Origin: Gammaproteobacteria bacterium
GTDB taxonomy: Bacteria > Pseudomonadota > Gammaproteobacteria > Pseudomonadales > Pseudohongiellaceae
Direction of reading: 5' to 3'
Assembly (NCBI GenBank): GCA_018698975.1
Contig: JABIPQ010000145.1
Location: 1-41,565, forward strand
Length of the DNA stretch: 41,565 nt
A program made the translations under genes and the position numbers. The notes beneath the pieces were generated by a model. That model ran no database searches, was not told the DNA's origin, and saw only the letters and a program-made list of their open reading frames with translations. Below are positions 16,925 to 26,000 of this stretch, in pieces. Within the stretch, counting starts at the first letter, position 1; each line of letters starts with the position of its first letter.

Positions 16925-17662
16925 AACCCAGCACTCTAAATGACGCAATAGCTCCATGCGAGGGAAACGACAGCATTCTTTAATTACTGACTGGATAGTC
17001 CTTGAGGCCCATCAGGGTGAGACAAACGTTTTATTTGGTGCGATAAATAATTAGGGTCAGAGTAAAAAGTAACTTGTTTAAACGTCCGCTCTTGGCCGAA
17101 AGTAGTCTCACCAAACAAGCGCTTTAAGCTTATACAAAAGATGATGCCAATTAAAATCTTAGGGGAAAGCTGTCATGAATATGGTAAATACGAATGAGAG
17201 CTGCTTGCTTGTAGGAAATGTGAATAACATTCTGGAGGCACATGAAATTGATGTGATTTTAAAGAATGAATTTTTACAAGGAGGAAATGGTGAACTATCT
17301 TCTTTGGATACGTGACCAGAGTTATGGGTTCTTAAGGATTCTGATTACGATAGTGCAACGAGTGTAATCGAAAACTCTCTTAGTAAAGACAGCGATCCTG
17401 AGTAGAAATGCAGCACTTGCCGTGGGATTAACGACGTCTCTTTTGGTTCACGCTGGAAATGTTAAAGTGACAACCCGTAAAACAGTCATCAAACTGAAGT
17501 CGCCTGAAGTGATTTTTAAAGAAGTATTGCTTATAGATTCCAAAAGTCTGCTGTTGTGCGAAAGCAGAAATCCCTGAAGTTGGTGCTGTACCGCTTGTTT
17601 GGTGCAACTACTGTAAACAATGCAATTACTAGAAGAATTCCCAGGAAGTTTAAGTATCAGAA
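16925..17662. other. Gene-poor stretch with remnants and repeat-like motifs
   Basis: A 738-base gap between the GC-rich cassette and the Rieske gene, notably AT-rich. It holds an inverted pair GGTGAGAC (17016-17023) / GTCTCACC (17105-17112). These flank TTAGGGTCAGAGTAAAA, a motif I associate from memory with dispersed intergenic elements in other gammaproteobacteria. It also holds a broken DUF2007 gene (17175-17405). After that, a frame from about 17383 to 17577 reads like a signal peptide (LSRNAALAVGLTTSLLVHA) without a usable start codon. A second frame to about 17662 ends in RRIPRKFKYQK. I read this as decayed genes at the edge of an inserted region. Confidence 0.45.
17175..17405 (+). pseudogene. 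DUF2007 (signal-transducing-type) small protein gene with in-frame TGA
   Basis: The ATG at 17175 with AGGGGAAAG 5 bases upstream opens a frame reading LLVGNVNNILEAHEIDVILK and NEFLQGGNGELSSLDT, then TGA at 17313-17315. The same frame then continues PELWVLKDSDYDSATSVIEN to TAG at 17403. Both halves match the small DUF2007 family (about 70-80 residues), where the position of the TGA is normally Trp before PELWV. A single TGG to TGA change would explain it. It is either a recent nonsense mutation, a sequencing error, or a stop read through as Trp. The gene lies alone in a degraded stretch. Confidence 0.6.
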
Positions 17663-18040
17663 ATGAAAAAGTGGTATGAAGAAAGGCATGCACCAGCACC
17701 GGGAACCTATCTGTGTCGTACGGTGGATATTGCTGAAAACCAGGTAAAGGAATTTAGCTTCGGCAAGGATTCACCTTTTTTATTTCGATTATTTATATAT
17801 AAAGAGGGAGAAGTTTTCAGAGCCTTCAGAAATGCCTGTCCGCATTACAATGTTCCCCTGAACCATATCCCTGGTGATGTTTTTACTTCAGACGGAACGC
17901 AATTTTTATGCATGACCCATTATGCGAAGTTCGATACCGGCACCGGACTGTGTACTGAAGGTCCCTGCATAGGTGAGTCACTGGATCAAATTCCTTTACA
18001 CAGGGATGGCGAGCGTTTATTAATCGCTGAATATGACTGA
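17663..18040 (+). CDS. Rieske [2Fe-2S] domain protein
   Basis: A 125-residue stand-alone Rieske protein. The two cluster loops are CPHYNVPLN and CMTHYAKF, giving the C-x-H and C-x2-H ligand pairs. The tail TGLCTEGPCIGESL is typical of ferredoxin-like Rieske proteins of ring-hydroxylase systems rather than the bc1 subunit. No signal peptide is visible, so it is probably cytosolic and shuttles single electrons. The start at 17663 has no clear ribosome binding site (AGGA is about 15 bases upstream), so the true start is uncertain. It precedes the PQQ dehydrogenase gene by 137 bases in the same direction, but a functional link is only suggested by adjacency. Confidence 0.8.
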   Translation: MKKWYEERHAPAPGTYLCRTVDIAENQVKEFSFGKDSPFLFRLFIYKEGEVFRAFRNACPHYNVPLNHIPGDVFTSDGTQFLCMTHYAKFDTGTGLCTEGPCIGESLDQIPLHRDGERLLIAEYD

Positions 18041-18177
18041 TTACTGTTTCTGTTTATCCCTTTCAAGTTCTTTTTTCCAAACCCCGTATTATGTCAGCTC
18101 GAATTGTGCTGGTTTCCTGTGGCCAGCCTTCATATACTTGACCTAATTAGTAAAATTATCCGCACAGGTACTCAAGC

Positions 18178-20082
18178 ATGTTTAAATTTACCGGTTTTTC
18201 CAGTTTCATCCGCTACTCTTTCTTGCTCCCGTTTTCTGTTCTGTTTTCAAGCCCGTTAGCGCTGGCTCAGAGTACAGTTGAGAGCACTGTTGTCAGTACT
18301 GAGATTAACGCTGCCGGTCTGGCCGTGTATGAAGAAACCTGTGCCACCTGCCACGCTATGCCTGTAGAAACCAAATCGCCGCCTATTGAGACCCTTCAAC
18401 GTATGGGACCGCGAGCGCTCAGGTACGCCTTGACTAATGGCAAGATGAAAGTTCAGGCGGCGGCCTTAACTGCAGAGGACATTGATAATGTGGTGGCATA
18501 TTTGTCTGCCACTGCGGATATTGATAATAGCTGGATAAGCCAAAACACCTGTCCTGTTGAGCGAATGGATGTGGATACCGGTGAGGCCACTATTTGGACC
18601 CAGGGCTTTGACCGCATGAATCATCGCAGTTTATCTGCCGAACAGGCCGGGCTGACTACCCGTGATATGGGCAATCTTGAGCTGGCCTGGTCCATGGGCT
18701 TTCCCTCAACCGCTAATATGAGATCCCAGCCGGCTATTGTAGGCAACACCATGTATTACCCTATTGTGGATTCGGGGCAGTTGTTCGCACTGGATATTGG
18801 CGGTAGCGAGCCTTGTGTGAAATGGGTCTACGAACATGACATTCCCTTGCGCACCACCATTGGTTACCACACCCTTGAGGATGGTCGTCCTGTCCTGGTA
18901 TTTGCTGATACTTCAGCACATACCCTGCTAATGGATGCGGTCACCGCTGAAATTATCTGGGATGTGAGTGTACAGGTGACCAGTGTTTCCAATGTTACCG
19001 CTATGCCGGTTTTATATGGCGATCGTGTCTATGTGCCGATTTCCTCAGGTGAGCTGAATATGGGCGCGGCACCGGAATATGAATGCTGTACCAGTCATGG
19101 CGCCGTGGTAGCGCTGAATCTGGCGACAGGCGCTAGAGAGTGGGTGTATCACACCATGGAAGAAGCCCAACCCACCACAGTCAGTCGGGTCGGCACCCAA
19201 CAATACGGCCCCAGTGGCGCGCCAATCTGGACCGCACCGGCTATTGATGAAAAACGCGGTTTATTACTAGTAGGCACTGGAGAGAACACTTCAGCACCAG
19301 CAACAGATACCAGTGATGCCATTCTGGCAATTCGCCTGGAAGATGGCTCCCTTGCCTGGAAGTTTCAGGCCACGCCCAATGATATTTATCTCACTGGCTG
19401 TGACAGGAATCCTGATGGTCCCAACTGCCCGCCGGCTTACAGCATTAACAAGGATGTGGATTTTGGAGCTGCGATCATGCTGGGACAAACCAGCAATGGT
19501 GACGACATCGTGCTGGCAGGTCAAAAAAGTGGTGATGTATGGGCCTTGAGTCCGGATACCGGTGAATTGATCTGGAATACCAAGATAGGTCCTGGTGGCG
19601 CCATGGGTGGTATCCACTGGGGTATGGCATTTGATGGGGATTATCTGTTTGCCGGAAACAATCAGAGCACAGGACAGTCCGCAGACGGTAATGACCCGGG
19701 CCTGTTTGCGCTGGATGTGAATACCGGCAATATTGCCTGGGAATATCATCATCAACCCGACTGCAGCGGGAATCGTCGTGAACAACTACCGAGCTGTGAT
19801 CGCAGCTGGGGCATGTCGGCTGCCACCATGCTTGTTGACGGTGCGGTGGTACAGGGGACCATGGATGGTTTGATCAAGGTATTTGATAGCACCAATGGCG
19901 AACCTATTTTCACCTATGATACTGCCCGTTCATTTAACACGATGAATGGCGTGGAAGCGCGCGGTGGTGCCATCGATAATTTCTCGGTGTGGGCGGCAAA
20001 CGGTACCTTGTTTGTGCAGTCAGGATATGGACTCTTTGGCATACCCGGCAATGTGCTGTTAGCGTTTAAACCCGGGCTATGA
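18178..20082 (+). CDS. Exported quinohemoprotein: cytochrome c plus PQQ beta-propeller (PVA-dehydrogenase-like)
   Basis: A 634-residue periplasmic alcohol-dehydrogenase-type enzyme. A signal peptide ends near LALA (residue 30). A cytochrome c domain at the N-terminus has CATCH (C55, C58, H59), with a possible Met ligand in NGKMKV. From about residue 130 an eight-bladed PQQ propeller follows, with blade motifs such as LFALDIG, VVALNLATGAREWVY, AILAIRLEDGSLAWKF and WALSPDTGELIWN. A vicinal Cys pair is present in YECCTSHG, as in PQQ dehydrogenases. A heme domain ahead of the propeller is the order found in polyvinyl alcohol dehydrogenase, unlike the C-terminal heme of type II ADHs. The substrate is unknown. 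No PQQ synthesis genes lie in this window. CAGG precedes the ATG by 9 bases. Confidence 0.88.
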   Translation: MFKFTGFSSFIRYSFLLPFSVLFSSPLALAQSTVESTVVSTEINAAGLAVYEETCATCHAMPVETKSPPIETLQRMGPRALRYALTNGKMKVQAAALTAEDIDNVVAYLSATADIDNSWISQNTCPVERMDVDTGEATIWTQGFDRMNHRSLSAEQAGLTTRDMGNLELAWSMGFPSTANMRSQPAIVGNTMYYPIVDSGQLFALDIGGSEPCVKWVYEHDIPLRTTIGYHTLEDGRPVLVFADTSAHTLLMDAVTAEIIWDVSVQVTSVSNVTAMPVLYGDRVYVPISSGELNMGAAPEYECCTSHGAVVALNLATGAREWVYHTMEEAQPTTVSRVGTQQYGPSGAPIWTAPAIDEKRGLLLVGTGENTSAPATDTSDAILAIRLEDGSLAWKFQATPNDIYLTGCDRNPDGPNCPPAYSINKDVDFGAAIMLGQTSNGDDIVLAGQKSGDVWALSPDTGELIWNTKIGPGGAMGGIHWGMAFDGDYLFAGNNQSTGQSADGNDPGLFALDVNTGNIAWEYHHQPDCSGNRREQLPSCDRSWGMSAATMLVDGAVVQGTMDGLIKVFDSTNGEPIFTYDTARSFNTMNGVEARGGAIDNFSVWAANGTLFVQSGYGLFGIPGNVLLAFKPGL

Positions 20083-20116
20083 TGGTTGCTTTATCAGCTA
20101 TCTGGCTGACGTAATT

Positions 20117-20965
20117 ATGGAATCAATCACAAACCTTTTTGCCATTGAGTGGGAAAAGTTGCTGACTTTTCTGCCAAAACTGGCAGGTGCTTTAATAGTT
20201 CTTTTGTTGTTTGTTTTTATCGGTAAATCTCTTGCTGGAGCCTTCAGTAGTGTACTGAGAAAGCTTTCCAGCAACCGTATTCATGAAGCCTTTTTTCGCA
20301 CATTAATTCAGCTGGTTGTTGTCTATTTTGGCCTTGTTATCGCGTTGAATATTGTCGGCCTGGAAAAATTGGCTTTATCAATTCTTGCGGGAGGTGGAGT
20401 TACAGCTATTGTTCTTGGCTTTGCTTTTCGTGAGATTGGCGAAAACTTTCTGGCGGGCATTTTTCTTGCCTTTAGCCGGCCTTTTGAAATTAGTGATCTT
20501 ATAAACACTGAAGGAATTGAGGGCAGGGTACAAGCCATCGAATTACGCTATACCCACCTGCGCAGTGATGATGGCCAGGATATATTTGTGCCCAGCTCGC
20601 AGTTGTTCACTAAGCCAGTAATAAACTTTACCCGTGACGGGTTAAGACGGATAAATTTTACCGTTGGAATTGATTACAACAATGATGCCAAGCTTGCTTG
20701 TGCCCTTTTGAAAAACTCTGTGCAAAGTATAGAAGGGGTACTTGAAATACCGCCAGCAAGTGTGACAATTAATTCACTGGAACCCCAGTATGTCGAAATC
20801 AAAATATACTACTGGCAGAATATTTTCGATGACTCGGTAGATGGGCGCACCTTACGCATTAATGTGATTGATTCCTGCCGCAGGGTACTCATTGAGAATG
20901 ACTTTATTGTCAGTGCAGATACTACAAGTAATATCGCTGTTTCAGGAAAAGTGGGCAGGGATTAG
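20117..20965 (+). CDS. MscS family mechanosensitive channel (short type)
   Basis: A 282-residue channel close in size to E. coli MscS. Three transmembrane helices lie at about 22-42, 60-82 and 86-115. The pore helix ILAGGGVTAIVLGFAFREIG is followed by ENFLAGIFLAFSRPFEISD. The beta domain starts at GRVQAIELRYTHLRSDDGQD, and a C-terminal cage follows. It should open on membrane tension. The stop is 17 bases before the hydrolase gene, so those two may share a transcript. No good ribosome binding site precedes the ATG. It differs clearly from the longer MscS at 10205. Confidence 0.9.
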   Translation: MESITNLFAIEWEKLLTFLPKLAGALIVLLLFVFIGKSLAGAFSSVLRKLSSNRIHEAFFRTLIQLVVVYFGLVIALNIVGLEKLALSILAGGGVTAIVLGFAFREIGENFLAGIFLAFSRPFEISDLINTEGIEGRVQAIELRYTHLRSDDGQDIFVPSSQLFTKPVINFTRDGLRRINFTVGIDYNNDAKLACALLKNSVQSIEGVLEIPPASVTINSLEPQYVEIKIYYWQNIFDDSVDGRTLRINVIDSCRRVLIENDFIVSADTTSNIAVSGKVGRD

Positions 20966-20981
20966 TTTTTGGTACTGATCA

Positions 20982-21872
20982 ATGAAGAAAAATGATCCTC
21001 TTGTCTGGCTAGACATGACCCAGTCCGAACTGGACGCAGCTTATGATCAGGCAGTACATGCGCCGAATATGGATATGCTGATAGCGCGACATGCCGCCAA
21101 TAGCCATGCAGTTCGGCAAGTCCTGGGAGAGCCATTGCGCTTTGCCTATGGTTCCAGGGCTAATGAAGGCATGGATGTTTATCAAACAGGTGCAGACAAT
21201 GCGCCGGTACACATTTTTATCCATGGTGGTAGCTGGCAATTTGGTGATGCGACCAGCAATGCTTTTCCTGCTGAATTATTTGTAAAGGCGGGAGCACATT
21301 TTGCCGTTGCGGATTTTGATTCCGTCACTGATCATGATGGCGATATATTGGCTCTGGTTGAACAGGTCAGGCAAGCGCTCGTCTGGCTGTATACCAATGC
21401 GGAAAGCTTTGGTGGTGATCGCAGCAGAATTTATCTCTCAGGCTTTTCATCCGGCGCTCACCTTGCCGGCGTACTGCTAACTACTCATTGGCATGAATAT
21501 GGTCTGCCTGAAGATGTTATTAAAGGCGCCTTATTATGTAGCGGGATGTATGACTTAAGCCCGGTGGCATTATCCTGTCGACGCAAATACGTCTCCCTGA
21601 ACCAGGACAATATTCTCTTGCTAAGCCCATTAGTGAATCTGGATGCTTTTAATATGCCTGTGATAGTGGCAGTAGGCACTCATGAATCACCGGAGTTTCA
21701 ACGCCAGGCCAGAGACTTCGTCAATGCGCTTGTAGCAAAGGAAAAAGATGTAAATTTTTTGGAAGCCAGTGAATACAATCATTTTGAAATAATTGAAACA
21801 CTGGCTGAAGAATCCGGAATTTTAGGCAGGGCAGCTCTGGAGCAAATGCAGTTAACTGCAAAAGTAAGTTGA
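20982..21872 (+). CDS. Alpha/beta hydrolase, arylformamidase (kynurenine formamidase)-like
   Basis: A 296-residue esterase-fold enzyme. The oxyanion-hole motif is IHGGSWQFGD, the nucleophile elbow GFSSG (S156), and the likely catalytic His lies in YNHFEIIETL near the C-terminus, with an Asp in between. The N-terminal MTQSELDAAYDQ matches bacterial alpha/beta-fold N-formylkynurenine formamidases, which release formate in tryptophan degradation. No tryptophan dioxygenase or kynureninase gene is seen here, so a general carboxylesterase role remains possible. It follows the MscS gene by 17 bases and converges on the DAHP synthase gene with only 2 bases between stop codons and no terminator visible. 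Confidence 0.8.
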   Translation: MKKNDPLVWLDMTQSELDAAYDQAVHAPNMDMLIARHAANSHAVRQVLGEPLRFAYGSRANEGMDVYQTGADNAPVHIFIHGGSWQFGDATSNAFPAELFVKAGAHFAVADFDSVTDHDGDILALVEQVRQALVWLYTNAESFGGDRSRIYLSGFSSGAHLAGVLLTTHWHEYGLPEDVIKGALLCSGMYDLSPVALSCRRKYVSLNQDNILLLSPLVNLDAFNMPVIVAVGTHESPEFQRQARDFVNALVAKEKDVNFLEASEYNHFEIIETLAEESGILGRAALEQMQLTAKVS

Positions 21873-21874
21873 GC

Positions 21875-22942
21875 CTAGCGCTTTGGCAGGACGTCCTTTA
21901 ACTTCTCTCGCGCCTCGCGAATACATCGTTCAGTAGTTTCCCAATCGATACATTCGTCAGTGACAGAAACACCGTATTTCAAATCTCTGTGATCGGCTGG
22001 AATATCCTGACGGCCGGCATTGAGATTACTTTCAATCATCAGACCTACTATCGATTTGTTACCCTCAAGAATTTGATTAAGGACATTCTCCAACACCAGC
22101 GGCTGTTGATTGTAATCCTTGTTTGAATTGGCATGACTGCAATCGATCATGATATTGGTGGATACGCCAGCTTTCTCGCACATTCCTTCACACTGGGCTA
22201 CGCTGACAGAATCAAAGTTTTGCATGCCGTTGCCTCCACGCAGAACCACATGTGCATACGGATTACCGCGGGTATGCACAATACTGACTTTACCTTTGGG
22301 GTCGATGCCGAGAAAGCGGTGCGGGCTGTTAACAGCCTTCATGGCGTTAATTGCCACTTCCAGGCCGCCGTCTGTGCCATTCTTGAAACCTACAGGGCAA
22401 GACAGGCCGCTGGACATTTCCCGGTGCGTTTGTGACTCGGTGGTGCGTGCGCCAATAGCGGACCAGGTTATAATGTCATGAAGATACTGGGGAGAGATTG
22501 GATCCAGTGCTTCTGTCGATGTCGGTAAGCCCATGGCGCTGAGTTTTAGCAATAAGCGTCGTCCTATATGCAGACCTTCCTCAATACGAAAAGTGTCATT
22601 CAGATCAGGATCATTGATCAGGCCTTTCCAGCCTGTGGAAGTACGCGGCTTTTCAAAATAGACCCGCATCACCAGCACAATGGTGTCACTAACTTCTTCA
22701 GCAAGTTTTTTCAATTTTTCTGCATAATCAAGAGCAGCCTCAACATCATGAATAGAGCAGGGGCCAACCACCATAAAGATACGGTGATCCTTGCGATCCA
22801 GAATGTCGCAAATAATCTGACGGTTGTTTTCAACCATATCGGCAGTTTCGCCAAACAGCGGCAAGCGCTTCTTCAGCTTCTCTGGCGTAATGAGTGTCTG
22901 GTACTCGCCAATATTTACGTTTTCAGTTATGCCTGATTTCAT
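21875..22942 (-). CDS. aroF: DAHP synthase, class I (AroF-like)
   Basis: 3-deoxy-7-phosphoheptulonate synthase, the first step of the shikimate pathway (phosphoenolpyruvate plus erythrose 4-phosphate). Conserved blocks are VVGPCSIHD, MRVYFEKPRTSTGWKGLIND, TWSAIGARTTESQTHRE, PVGFKNGTDGG, IDCSHANSNKDY and MIESNLNAG. TEALDPISPQYL and NSNKDYNQQP favour the AroF (tyrosine-sensitive) subtype over AroG, but the feedback specificity is not proven. The frame is open up to 23014. I chose the ATG at 22942 because CAGGAAG precedes it and the resulting 355 residues match the family. It lies 92 bases after the AddA-like gene on the same strand, with a short AT-rich gap that could hold its own promoter. Confidence 0.92.
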   Translation of the reverse strand: MKSGITENVNIGEYQTLITPEKLKKRLPLFGETADMVENNRQIICDILDRKDHRIFMVVGPCSIHDVEAALDYAEKLKKLAEEVSDTIVLVMRVYFEKPRTSTGWKGLINDPDLNDTFRIEEGLHIGRRLLLKLSAMGLPTSTEALDPISPQYLHDIITWSAIGARTTESQTHREMSSGLSCPVGFKNGTDGGLEVAINAMKAVNSPHRFLGIDPKGKVSIVHTRGNPYAHVVLRGGNGMQNFDSVSVAQCEGMCEKAGVSTNIMIDCSHANSNKDYNQQPLVLENVLNQILEGNKSIVGLMIESNLNAGRQDIPADHRDLKYGVSVTDECIDWETTERCIREAREKLKDVLPKR

Positions 22943-23034
22943 GTTTGCTTCCTGAAATGCCCCAAAAAGGCGCGCATTATAAAGGCTAAATGATGATGAA
23001 ACATCCGTATTCAACAGGATTTACGGTAAAAAGG

Positions 23035-26000
23035 CTAAAAAAGTGAATCCTGAATAGCAGATTGCTCATCCGTTTCATTCCTGGAAGTGTCTATTTCGTG
23101 GAATTTGGACAGGGCGGTAAAAAACAGAGCCGTTCTGATTTTTCGGTCTTCCATGGCACCAAAAAGTCCGGCATATCGTTCCAATTGGGCTTTGTATAAA
23201 AGTTCCTGGTGAAGAATAAACTCTGCTTCATTCTCACCTTTTGCAGGGCGACTGCTTTTATAGTCAATTATCCAGCGTACTCCTTGCTCATCAACAAAAG
23301 TGCGATCTATAACCCACTGGTAGCGATGTCCGGAACGATAGTCACTCAGGCTCAATTCACTGGCTGCTTCCTGATGCGGCGTTCCAAGCATCCATTGAAA
23401 TTTTTCATGCTGGCTGCACTGCTGTAATTGGTGTTTTATTTCATCGATGGCGGCATCCAGCTTGTCAGTTAGTGGCGCAAGCACCAGGCGCCACTGCTTT
23501 GCCATTGCTTGCAAAACTTTGTCATCTTTTGCCGGTGTTAGCTCAAACCTGCCCTCAGCAATTTTGAGCAAGCAATCATGAATGATATCGCCTGTCATCC
23601 GCTCTAATAGATTGTCATGAACGGTCTCAGTCAACTGGACCTCATCGTTCTCTGCTTCACTGGTGACAAATGCAGTGCCAGGGTTTATCCAGTCAGGCTT
23701 CAATCGACGGGTAATTAATTCATGCATGCCACTTTCAGCAGAGGCATTATCCAGGTCAGCTGCAACAGCTATAATCTGAGCATGTGAGGCCGGGTTTTCT
23801 TCGAGTCGTGGCCACAGGGACGCGAGTAATGAATTTTTATCCGGTGCTTTATAGGAATCAGCATCTTGCTTGATGCTGCCAATCAGGCAAGCGCTTTTAA
23901 TTGCCCGTGTCACACCAATATAAAACAAGCGATTGGTTTCAAGTCGCTGCTGTAATGTTGTTTCATATTTAAGATGCTGATAAGTACGGTCATGATCCTG
24001 ACCACGCTGAGCAGGCATGCTAATTAGCAGTTCAGGGTGACCGTCATGGTTGATATGTTCACGCCAGCGCAATAGTGGATTGCCGTCGGGACGTGATTTA
24101 CGCTCCAGGCCCGGGATCAAGACATGATCAAACTCAAGACCCTTGGCTTTATGAATGGTCATGATGGTCACCGGGGCATCAGGGTCGAGTCCGTCAGCAT
24201 ATTTGCTGTTTACTTTTTCTTCAAAACGATGAATATCACTGATATCACCACTTTCATCATATTCTTCTAACAAGGTGAAAAAGTGCAGAACACTGTCGAG
24301 GTAATGGCTGTTTTCCAGGGTTGCAGGGCCACCCAGTGCAATCCAGCTTTTTTCAATCCACTCGCGTAAAGGCAGACGGCGGCGATGATGTCGAACATGC
24401 TCGAGAACAGGTACAGATCTTGCCAGTATAAGCCTGGCCTCTGATGACAATTCTGCAATTGTTGTAAAATTCTGCAGACTCTGCCAGAGCGTGATATTGC
24501 CTTCTCGCGCCGTCATGGCAAGACAATGCATATCCTGCAGGGGCAGTCCAAACCAGGGTGAACGCAGCATGGCAAACCAGGCCGTAACATCCGCGGGGTT
24601 TAACAGTGCCCGGGTTAACATCAATAAATCCTGTACTACAGGATAGGAGGACAGGGGATCAATGTCAGCGGCATTCCAGCGTATACCAAGATTGCGCATG
24701 GCAGGAATGATGGCTTTCAAATGACTACGAGTGCGCACCAGAATAGCAATGCTCTCGCCTGGGTGCTGCTGACTGATATCTTGTATTTTATTGGCTACCA
24801 AGACCGCTTCCCGGGTCTGCATAAGTGTTCTGCCATCATCCAGGTCCTGCTCTGCAGTGAGCAAGATAGTCTCTATGCCAAGATTCGGTAAGGCATCATG
24901 GATAGCCTGGGCAGGACTGTAGCGCACGCCTCCGCGGCTTATATCATCCTGCTGGGGAAAAGCCGGAGCAAACCAGGTATTAACCCAATCTACAACACCG
25001 GCCTGACTGCGGAAATTCGTAGTCAGGACCAGGCTGTCCAGTTTAACCTGTCCGATACCGTTATCACGGGCCGCCAGAAACAGACCAACATTGGCATTAC
25101 GAAAGCCATAACAGCTTTGCATGCCATCGCCGACAATAAACAGTGTACGACCATCGTCTGGTTGCCAGCCATAAGTAAGCTTTTCCAGCAGATGAATTTG
25201 CAGACTGGAGGTGTCCTGAAATTCATCGACGAGGATATGCTTAAGGTGGTAGTCCAGTCTCAAGGCAAGGTCGGTATGTTGATCATCTGTACCCAGGGCA
25301 CTGAGTGCCGCGATACTTACCTGTATATGATCTGTTTGGCCGTGCCGGCTAAATACCACTGTTAATCTGGATACCAGTGCGGGCAAAATTTTGGTAAGGC
25401 TTTCAAGGATGTTCCACTGGGCATCTGGATAATGTGGATCAGGTAAATGTCTGAATTCCTCTAATAGCCGAACCAGCTCAGTGTCATTGCTCATTTGTTT
25501 GAGCAATTCGACCATTGCTGACTTCATTACTTTACGTTTGTCTATTTCTGTTTTGTCATCAGCATCAGAAGTCGAGAGAAAACCAACGCGTTTATCAACT
25601 TGCTTGCGCAGTGTATGCGTTGAGGTTAAAAGTAATTTGCCTATCTCCTGCCATTGAGCAAAGGCATGGGCAGATTCAGCTGGCAGTCCATCCTCAAGGT
25701 CGCATTCGCTGAGAGCCGAATTACCAAGAGCTTTCATATTGGCTGCGGCAAAGTGCAGTAGGGGCAGAAGTTCGGCAAGATAGGGCGCCAAGGCTTTGGC
25801 CAGTTCGACAAGCTTTTGCTCTATGAGTCCGGAAAGCGTGTTGTCGAGTATTTCGCGTGCCTGTGCTGAATGATTTTTTATATCCAGAATATTTGCCAGC
25901 CATTGATCGCGCTTGGCTAAAAGGCCCGAGAGAAGGTCAGACAATGTTTGCCATTGGTTGTTGACATGGCCGAGAATATTTTCAACATGGCTGGAGAGCT

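Noticed and set aside
17313-17315. In-frame TGA as a selenocysteine codon
   Set aside because: The expected residue in this family is Trp, not Cys, and I see no SECIS-like hairpin right after the TGA.
17448-17699. 83-codon minus-strand frame over the remnant region
   Set aside because: No start signal or family resemblance, and it runs into the Rieske gene on the opposite strand.
10205-20965. The two MscS genes as duplicated borders of an island
   Set aside because: They belong to different subtypes (358 and 282 residues, different pore-helix sequences), so they cannot be arms of a recent duplication or recombination.
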